NCBI RefSeq assembly: GCF_900182545.1 | Contig: NZ_FXTJ01000010.1 | Span: 1-64,000, forward strand | Direction: 5' to 3' | Origin: Geodermatophilus aquaeductus | Lineage (GTDB): Bacteria; Actinomycetota; Actinomycetes; Mycobacteriales; Geodermatophilaceae | Length of the DNA stretch: 64,000 nt | Part shown: in pieces, positions 58,898 through 64,000 of the stretch | Layout of the letters: the number at the start of each line of letters is the position of its first letter | Numbering within the stretch: position 1 is the first letter of the stretch | Made by a program: the position numbers and the translations under genes | The notes under the pieces: model-generated | What the model was told of the DNA's origin: nothing | Database searches by the model: none | Seen by the model: only the letters and a program-made list of their open reading frames with translations

Positions 58898-59503
58898 ATG
58901 TCCGTGCTGTCCCGCGGTTTCGGACGGGGGAGGTCCCGTCCGGCCGACGACCGCCTGCCCCCGGGCCAGTACGACGCGGGCGATGCCTTCCCCGTCCTGT
59001 CCGCCGGGCCGACCCCGCACACGCCCCTCGCGCGGTGGGACCTCGCCGTCGACGACGGCACCGGGACCCGGGCGCGGTGGACCTGGGAGGAGTTCCGGGC
59101 CCTGCCGCACGAGGCGCTCACCGTGGACCTGCACTGCGTCACCAAGTGGTCGAAGTTCGGCACCCGGTGGGAGGGCGTGGCGGTCGACCGGCTGCTGCAG
59201 GACGTGCCCGACCCCGCCCCCTACGTGCTGGCGACGTCCGACGGCGGCTACACGACCAACCTCCCGCTCGCCGACCTCACCGGCGGCCGCGCCTGGGTCG
59301 TCGACACCTACGCGGGCGAGCCGCTGGCCCCCGAGCACGGCGGCCCGGCCCGGCTGCTCGTCCCGCACCTCTACCTGTGGAAGAGCGCCAAGTGGCTGCG
59401 CCGGCTCACGCTGCGCGCCTCCGACGAGCCCGGCTTCTGGGAGACCTTCGGCTACCACCTCTACGGCGACCCGTGGCGCGAGCAGCGGTACAGCGGCGAC
59501 TGA
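58898..59503 (+). CDS. YedY/sulfite-oxidase-like molybdopterin enzyme
   Basis: A 201-residue protein with the oxidoreductase molybdopterin domain. DLHCVTKWSKFGTRWEGV contains the Cys that ligates Mo in this family, and LATSDGGYTTNLPL is the next conserved block. It is small and lacks a Tat signal, so it should be cytoplasmic. The substrate may be a sulfoxide, nitrate or other oxo acceptor. ATG 58898 has GGGAGGAG 6 nt upstream. It heads a three-gene unit with a flavin reductase and a DUF6510 protein. Confidence 0.88.
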   Translation: MSVLSRGFGRGRSRPADDRLPPGQYDAGDAFPVLSAGPTPHTPLARWDLAVDDGTGTRARWTWEEFRALPHEALTVDLHCVTKWSKFGTRWEGVAVDRLLQDVPDPAPYVLATSDGGYTTNLPLADLTGGRAWVVDTYAGEPLAPEHGGPARLLVPHLYLWKSAKWLRRLTLRASDEPGFWETFGYHLYGDPWREQRYSGD

Positions 59504-60231
59504 CCTGGCTGCGCGCCAGGGTGCTGGACAACCGCGCGGAGACCCCGCGGGTGCACCGGCTGGTCCTCGACGTCCCGGGCTGGAGCGGGCACCTCCCGGG
59601 GCAGCACGTCGACGTCCGCCTGACCGGCGAGGACGGCTACAGCGCCGAACGCAGCTACTCCCTGGCCTCGCCGCCCGAGGAGCCCGCGCTGCACCTGCTC
59701 GTCGAGCGGCTCGACGACGGCGAGGTGTCGCCGTACCTCACCGGCGAGGTCCGGCGCGACGACGAGTTCGAGCTGCGCGGCCCGATCGGCGGCTGGTTCG
59801 TCTGGTCGGTGTCGGCCGACCGCACCGACCGGGAGGCCGCCCGGCGCCCGGTGCAGCTGGTCGCCGGGGGAGCCGGCGTGTCCCCGTTCGTGGCGATGCT
59901 CGACCACCACCGGCGGCTCGACAGCCCCACCCGGATGCAGCTGCTCTACTCCGTCCGGACCGAGGAGGAGGTCCTCGGCCGCGACGTCCTGGGGCCCGAG
60001 ACGACGCTGACGCTGACCCGGCAGGCGCCGGCCGGCTGGCGCGGCGAGACCGGCCGCATCGACGCCGCCATGCTGCGGCGCCGCACCATCGCCCCCGCCG
60101 AGCGCCCCCGCACCTACGTCTGCGGCCCCACCGTGTTCGCCGAGGCCGTGGCCAGCACCCTGGTCGGGATCGGCCACGACCCGTCCACCATCCGCATCGA
60201 ACGCTTCGGCAGCTCAGGGGAGTCGTCATGA
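59473..60231 (+). CDS. FAD/NAD(P)-binding oxidoreductase (FNR-type, no iron-sulfur domain)
   Basis: A ferredoxin-reductase-like two-domain protein. FAD motif RSYSLASPP; NAD(P) lobe VAGGAGVSPFVAM and CGPTVFAEAVA. It stops without a 2Fe-2S domain. Coding starts are unclear: GTG 59473 overlaps the Mo-enzyme gene by 31 nt, GTG 59521 removes the first FAD strand, and a CTG at 59500 would overlap the upstream TGA as CTGA and align with family starts MTWxRA. It ends in ATGA with the DUF6510 gene. It should pass electrons to the Mo enzyme. Confidence 0.85.
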   Translation: MARAAVQRRLTWLRARVLDNRAETPRVHRLVLDVPGWSGHLPGQHVDVRLTGEDGYSAERSYSLASPPEEPALHLLVERLDDGEVSPYLTGEVRRDDEFELRGPIGGWFVWSVSADRTDREAARRPVQLVAGGAGVSPFVAMLDHHRRLDSPTRMQLLYSVRTEEEVLGRDVLGPETTLTLTRQAPAGWRGETGRIDAAMLRRRTIAPAERPRTYVCGPTVFAEAVASTLVGIGHDPSTIRIERFGSSGESS

Positions 60232-60533
60232 CCGACACGACCGACGCCGTCTCGGCCCGCCGCCTCGACGGCAACGCGGCCGGGGGGCCGCTGGCCGCCC
60301 TGTTCGCCGTGGACGTCACCGCGGCGCGCTCCCGCTGCGCCGCCTGCGGGACGACGGCGGCGCTGGGCGAGCACCTCCTCTACGCCGACGCGCCGGCGAT
60401 GGTGCTGCGCTGCCCCAGCTGCACGGAGGTGGTGCTGCGGGTGGGCACGCGGGAGGGGTACGTGCTGCTCGACCTCCGCGGCGCCACGCTGCTCACCGTG
60501 CCCGTGCCGGTGGTCGCCGACGACGGGGCCTGA
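60228..60533 (+). CDS. DUF6510 four-cysteine zinc-ribbon or rubredoxin-like protein
   Basis: A 101-residue protein. Two knuckles CAACG and CPSC are spaced 26 residues apart, a pattern typical of zinc ribbons but also close to rubredoxin (CxxCG...CPxC). The family DUF6510 has no known function. ATG 60228 overlaps the oxidoreductase stop as ATGA, so it is co-translated with the flavin reductase and the Mo enzyme. A metal-bound electron shuttle between those two is possible; a structural zinc role is the safer alternative. Confidence 0.78.
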   Translation: MTDTTDAVSARRLDGNAAGGPLAALFAVDVTAARSRCAACGTTAALGEHLLYADAPAMVLRCPSCTEVVLRVGTREGYVLLDLRGATLLTVPVPVVADDGA

Positions 60534-60555
60534 CCGCGGGGCGTCACGGCGGGGC

Positions 60556-60990
60556 TCAGGCCGGGCCGACCAGCACCCGGCACAGGTCGGTCATGTCGAC
60601 GATCCTGTCCGAGCCGCCGTCGCCCGCGACGACGAGGTGGCGGACGCGGGCGCCGATCATCTGCCGGAGCGCGACGTCGACCGGTGTGTCCGGGTGCACC
60701 GTCACCAGGTCGCGCCCGGCGAGGACGTCGCTGATGCGCCGGCGCTCGAGGTCGTGACCGTCGGCGACCGCCTGGCTGATGTCCGCGTCGGTGACGACCC
60801 CGAGGGCCCGGCGGCGGGCGTCGTCGGTGACGACCACCAGCGCGCCGTCCTGCGAGCGCTTGATCAGGTAGGCGGCCGCGGCCAGGTGCGCCCGCGTCTC
60901 GACCGTCGTCATCGGCTCACGCGCCACCTCCGCCACCGTCGGCTGCCGGACGGTGCCCTGCGTCGTCCCGGGGTCCTGGCTTCCGGACAC
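60556..60990 (-). CDS. Two-CBS-domain protein
   Basis: A 144-residue protein of two CBS motifs: residues 20-75 (EPMTTVETRAHLAAAAYLI, with LGVVTDADI) and 80-140 (LVTVHPDTPVDVALRQMI, with RIVDMTDLCRV). CBS pairs sense adenosine nucleotides or act as structural modules; hypoxic response protein 1 (Rv2626c) of the DosR regulon is similar in size and fold. GTG 60990 has GAGAGGAG 5 nt upstream. A large inverted repeat lies at 61017-61039 upstream. Confidence 0.88.
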   Translation of the reverse strand: MSGSQDPGTTQGTVRQPTVAEVAREPMTTVETRAHLAAAAYLIKRSQDGALVVVTDDARRRALGVVTDADISQAVADGHDLERRRISDVLAGRDLVTVHPDTPVDVALRQMIGARVRHLVVAGDGGSDRIVDMTDLCRVLVGPA

Positions 60991-61016
60991 GTGCGCTCCT
61001 CTCGGGCCCGGAGGGC

Positions 61017-61039
61017 GGGACCGGGGAGCTCCGGGTCCC
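61017..61039. promoter_or_regulatory. Inverted repeat with GGGAC/GTCCC arms upstream of CBS gene
   Basis: GGGACC, an 11-nt GAGCTC-centred core, then GGTCCC. It has the same arms as the DosR-like boxes elsewhere but with a 13-nt spacing between GGGAC and GTCCC, so it is not a standard box. It lies 27-49 nt upstream of the CBS gene start. Confidence 0.3.
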
Positions 61040-61120
61040 GGCCGGTGGGGCGGCTCCGAGTCTCGCGGGGCCCGTACGGGGCGACATGCGTCAGATGACC
61101 CTCCGGCCCCCGGGGAGGGT

Positions 61121-61822
61121 CTAGGTCGGCGGGGCCTGACCGACGGCGAGGACGTCCCAGGGCCGTGCCGTCCAGGGCTCCCGGCTGGAGCTCACCCGCA
61201 GCCGGCCGGGCTCGGCCTCGATCACCTCGCCGAAGACGGTGGCGAACACCCGGCCGTCCTCCTCGTGGCGCACGACGAGGGCGCCGGGGTCGTCGGCCGG
61301 GGGCGCGTCCCGGACCAGCCGGCGCCACTCCCCGGGACCGTCGGCGGCGGCGAAGGCGGGCAGGTACCGCTCGGTCTTGCGGTCCTCGGGGCCGCCGGAG
61401 GTGACCATCGTCGTGCCCTCGGGGTGCCGGGTCTCCGTCAGCCGCTCGCCGTCGAAGTCCCAGGTGAGCAGCTCCCCGGGGGTCGCCAGCACGAGCAGGA
61501 AGGAGGCCATCCCGGCGGGGTCCACGTGCGCGCGCCAGCCGGCGCCGTGGACGGCGCCGAGCAGCGGCAGGACCCCCCGGCTGGGCGCCCCCGGGTCGGC
61601 GTCGCGCTTGGCCGGGCGGTTGAGCACGAGCGCGGTCGCCCCTGTGTCCACCCGGCTCGCGCACCACGTGCCCCCGGCGACGCGGTCGCGGCCGCCGACG
61701 ACGTCGGGGTGCTCGGGCCACCAGCGGCCCGGGTCGTCGAAGGCCCGGGTCGTCAGCTCGTCGCGGAGGGCGAGGATGCGGACGGGCTGTCCCGCGGACC
61801 AGCGGACGACCACCGTGCACAT
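61121..61822 (-). CDS. NRDE-family N-terminal-nucleophile protein
   Basis: A 233-residue protein. It starts MCTVVVRW with Cys at position 2 and holds ILALRDELTTR, the NRDE-like block, so a Cys nucleophile after Met removal is expected. The family (formerly TANGO2-like/NRDE) is involved in haem or protein handling; the real reaction is not known. ATG 61822 is chosen over ATG 61837 because only this start puts Cys second. It is divergent from the DivIVA-like gene. Confidence 0.85.
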   Translation of the reverse strand: MCTVVVRWSAGQPVRILALRDELTTRAFDDPGRWWPEHPDVVGGRDRVAGGTWCASRVDTGATALVLNRPAKRDADPGAPSRGVLPLLGAVHGAGWRAHVDPAGMASFLLVLATPGELLTWDFDGERLTETRHPEGTTMVTSGGPEDRKTERYLPAFAAADGPGEWRRLVRDAPPADDPGALVVRHEEDGRVFATVFGEVIEAEPGRLRVSSSREPWTARPWDVLAVGQAPPT

Positions 61823-62047
61823 GGGCGCATCCTGCACCGGTCCTGCCGGACGGGCCGGTTCCGCTCACCGACGGCACCGGCCCGGCGACGCAGGGGAGCG
61901 ACGTCAGGAGTGCCCCGCGGAGCGCGAGCGGAGCACCGCTGCGCGCCGTCCGGTGCGGGATCGTCCTCGCGTACCGATGGCCCGACGGCACCCGGCACCC
62001 CGGCCCTCCGAACCACGGGCCCAGCCGGAGCGAGGAGACCGATCGCC

Positions 62048-62899
62048 ATGTCCCGCTCGACCGACGCCGCGCCCGGCGCCCACCGCGCGGACCCCGGGAC
62101 CACCGACCCTCCCGGCGACGCCGACCCCACCTCCCCGGCACGTCCGAACCTCTCGGGCGACCTCGACGCCATCCTCGTCAGCCCGCCGGACTTCCGCCGG
62201 CGCTCGCTCGGCTACGACCGCCTCGAGGTCGACAACTACGTGGCCTGGGTGGAGGCGGAACTGCAGAGCAGCCGCCGCGAGACCGAGGACGTGCTGGAGC
62301 GCTACGGCCGGTGCTCCGCCGAGCTGGCGCTGGCCCGGCAGCTGCTCGCCCACTCGCCCGCCGGGCAGGAGATGGTCCACCTGACCGAGCGGATCGGCAC
62401 CATCCTCCAGCTGGCCGCCGACGAGGCCGCCGAGCTCACCGACACCGCCCGGGCCGAGGCCGAGCGGCTGCGCGCCGAGGCCGAGGCCGACCGGACCCTG
62501 GCCGCCCAGGCCCGCGAGCGGATCGACGCCGAGCGCGCCCGCCTGGCCGCCGAGGCCGCGCAGGAGCGCGCCCGCCTCGGCGCCGAGGCCGCCGAGCGCC
62601 GCGAGCAGCTCGACCGCGAGGCCGCCGAGCGCCGCGCCCGCGAGGCGCACGAGGCCGCCGAACGGATCGAGCGGGCGGCGGAGGCGGCGCGCGCGGCGCA
62701 GGACGCGGAGACGGCCGCCGCCGAGCGGCAGCTGGCCGACGTCCGCGCCGCCGTCGCCGAGCTGGAGCGCCGCCAGGAGGCCGTCCGGTCGTCGCTGGCG
62801 CGGATGGCCGACCGGCTCGACGACGCCCTCGCGGAGCTGGCCACCACCCTGCCCACGGCGGGCCTGCGGCTGGAGGTGCCACAGCAGGCCGCCTCCTGA
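62048..62899 (+). CDS. DivIVA/Wag31-like coiled-coil protein
   Basis: A 283-residue protein. A disordered N-terminus is followed by a DivIVA-type segment, FRRRSLGYDRLEVDNYVAWVE (about 48-70), then a long Ala/Glu/Arg coiled coil (about 95-255: AEAERLRAEAEADRTLAAQ, ERARLAAEAAQER). DivIVA homologues mark curved membrane at poles and septa and recruit wall-growth enzymes. ATG 62048 has GAGGAG 11 nt upstream. It is followed by the degenerate-PAP2 kinase gene, so a cell-envelope role is likely. Confidence 0.85.
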   Translation: MSRSTDAAPGAHRADPGTTDPPGDADPTSPARPNLSGDLDAILVSPPDFRRRSLGYDRLEVDNYVAWVEAELQSSRRETEDVLERYGRCSAELALARQLLAHSPAGQEMVHLTERIGTILQLAADEAAELTDTARAEAERLRAEAEADRTLAAQARERIDAERARLAAEAAQERARLGAEAAERREQLDREAAERRAREAHEAAERIERAAEAARAAQDAETAAAERQLADVRAAVAELERRQEAVRSSLARMADRLDDALAELATTLPTAGLRLEVPQQAAS

Positions 62900-62935
62900 C
62901 CCGCGCAGTGTCCCGGGGAGCGGGGAGGAGGGGTC

Positions 62936-64000
62936 ATGGACCTGCCTGCCGACCGGACGACCCCGGTGGCCGTCCCCGTCGCCCAGGGCGCGGCGGTGCG
63001 GCGGACCCGCCGGCCGTCCGGAGGGCCGCCCGCGCTGCCCCGCCACGTCCGGGCCAGCGGCGTCGGATGGCTGCTGGCCGCGGTGCTGCTGATCGCGGCC
63101 GTGCCGGTGGTCTTCTCCGGCGGGCTGCGCGGCGTCGCCGTGGCGGTGACCGTCGCCGACGACGCGGGCACCCGGTGGCTGGGGGAGGTGGTCCCCCCGG
63201 GGCTCTCCCGGGTCCTCGCCGCGCCCGCCTCGTGGCCGGTGCTGTCCACAGTCCCGCCGCTGCTCCTGGTCGCGCTGGTCGTGCTGCGCCGCTTCCGGCA
63301 CCTGGTCATCTGGCTGGCGGCGATCACGGTCCTGCAGGTCGTCGCGGGGAACCTGCTCGCCTCCCGGGCACACCGGCCGAGGCCGTTCGGGGTGGCCTTC
63401 GGCACCGAGTGGCAGGGCTGGGCCATGCCCTCGCTGCAGATGACCCTGTTCTCCGCGGGCGCGGTCACCCTCCTGTACTCGCTGGTGCCCGCGGGGCGGT
63501 GGCGCGACCGGGGGAAGTGGATCGCCACGGCGGTCGTCGCGCTGGCCGGCCTCGGACGGATCGCCCTGGGCGTGGACGCACCCACCGACGTGCTCGTCGG
63601 TGTCGTGCTGGGGGTGACCGTTCCGCTGCTGGCCTTCCGCTGGTTCGCGCCCGATGCGGTGTTCCCGGTCGGCTACCGGCGCGGCCGCACCGCCCACCTG
63701 GACGTGGGCGGTGCCCGCGGGGAGGCGATCCGGCGCGCGCTGCGCGACCAGCTCGGCCTGGTGGCCGACGAGGTCGTCCCGTTCGGCCTGGCCGGCTCGG
63801 CCGGGTCCACCCCGCTGCGGATCCGCGTCGCCGGGGACCCGCCGCGGGTGCTGTTCGGGAAGCTGTACGCCAAGAGCCACCTGCAGGCCGACCGCTGGTT
63901 CAAGCTCGGGCGGGAGCTGCTCTACGGGCAGCTGGAGGACGAGCGGCCGTTCACCACGGTGCGCCGGCTGGTGCAGCAGGAGGACTACGCGCTGTCCCTG
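62936..64000 (+). CDS. Degenerate PAP2 + kinase-like membrane protein (partial, runs off window)
   Basis: The frame stays open for 355 codons to the window end. Residues about 45-250 have six TM helices of the PAP2 type. ASRAHRPRPFG lies in motif 1, but motif 2 reads PSLQM where PSGH is usual and motif 3 reads GRIALGVDAPTD where SR-x5-H-x3-D is usual, so the catalytic His residues are lost. From about 270 a kinase-like domain starts; LEDERPFTTVRRLVQQE matches VGDERPFSSLRRTVEHE in the protein at 45951-48320. ATG 62936 has GGGGAGGAGG upstream. It is probably a longer paralogue of that protein. Confidence 0.85.
   Translation, partial: MDLPADRTTPVAVPVAQGAAVRRTRRPSGGPPALPRHVRASGVGWLLAAVLLIAAVPVVFSGGLRGVAVAVTVADDAGTRWLGEVVPPGLSRVLAAPASWPVLSTVPPLLLVALVVLRRFRHLVIWLAAITVLQVVAGNLLASRAHRPRPFGVAFGTEWQGWAMPSLQMTLFSAGAVTLLYSLVPAGRWRDRGKWIATAVVALAGLGRIALGVDAPTDVLVGVVLGVTVPLLAFRWFAPDAVFPVGYRRGRTAHLDVGGARGEAIRRALRDQLGLVADEVVPFGLAGSAGSTPLRIRVAGDPPRVLFGKLYAKSHLQADRWFKLGRELLYGQLEDERPFTTVRRLVQQEDYALSL

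Noticed and set aside
55800-60533. 1577-codon plus-strand frame across the LuxR regulator, Mo enzyme and reductase
   Set aside because: It is an Arg/Pro-rich shadow in the wrong frame. Only the final 101 codons (60228-60533) are a real gene.
61823-61837. Longer NRDE start at ATG 61837
   Set aside because: It would move the Cys from position 2, which N-terminal-nucleophile proteins need.

Overview
The window is a gene-dense, very GC-rich stretch in which coding third positions are almost all G or C. GTG starts are common, and many stop and start codons overlap as GTGA or ATGA. Together with a DevR/DevS-type dormancy module, an F420-type luciferase-like oxidoreductase, MmpL-like transporters and an actinobacterial OleBC fusion, this points to a high-GC actinomycete. 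Geodermatophilaceae or a near relative is my best guess, which is an inference because no rRNA or marker gene is present. I see no tRNA, rRNA, CRISPR array, transposase or phage gene, and no gene-free gap exceeds about 300 bases.

Region 1-5954 looks like a DosR-type dormancy/redox island. It holds the tail of a DevR-like response regulator, a DevS-like double-GAF histidine kinase, a PPOX-fold protein, a flavodoxin, a tandem universal stress protein, an Rv1733c-like membrane protein, a small DUF4258-like protein and a YceI protein. GGGAC-N4/5-GTCCC palindromes resembling DosR boxes lie in its promoter gaps.

Region 5967-19289 is a branched-chain/isoprenoid acyl-CoA catabolic locus. A two-gene unit (acyl-CoA ligase, acyl-CoA dehydrogenase) and a divergent TetR gene sit beside a seven-gene operon. 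That operon is strictly overlapping: acyl-CoA dehydrogenase, TIGR03084 protein, AtuA/DUF1446, carboxyltransferase, biotin carboxylase-BCCP, acyl-CoA ligase and LiuC/AtuE-like hydratase. Both operon promoters carry the same TGAC-N6-GTCA inverted repeat, so the TetR protein probably controls both units.

Region 19486-34090 is mixed: an exported TIM-barrel sugar isomerase-like protein, a patatin and a PlsC-like acyltransferase, a large Pro/Glu/Ala-rich membrane-anchored protein, an alcohol dehydrogenase, MMPL and MFS exporters, a SnoaL/acyl-CoA ligase/F420-oxidoreductase set, and two tandem RibD/DHFR-fold proteins. Region 34091-41729 holds a Lrp regulator divergent from hpd-hmgA (tyrosine/homogentisate catabolism), and then oleA-oleBC-oleD (head-to-head long-chain olefin synthesis) on the other strand.

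Region 41891-64000 holds a beta-propeller protein, VOC and STAS proteins, an epoxide hydrolase, and a large membrane protein joining a kinase-like domain to a YbhN/UPF0104 domain. It also has a cupredoxin lipoprotein, an MMPL transporter, a carotenoid oxygenase, a DipZ-like CxxW thioredoxin, two alpha/beta hydrolases and a large LuxR-type ATPase regulator. After these comes a compact three-gene molybdenum-enzyme redox module (YedY-like protein, FAD/NAD reductase, DUF6510 four-cysteine protein), followed by CBS, NRDE and DivIVA-like proteins. The last gene is a truncated paralogue of the kinase/UPF0104 protein with a degenerate PAP2 domain. Several strong palindromes lie between genes, including a perfect 26-bp inverted repeat at 28035-28099.
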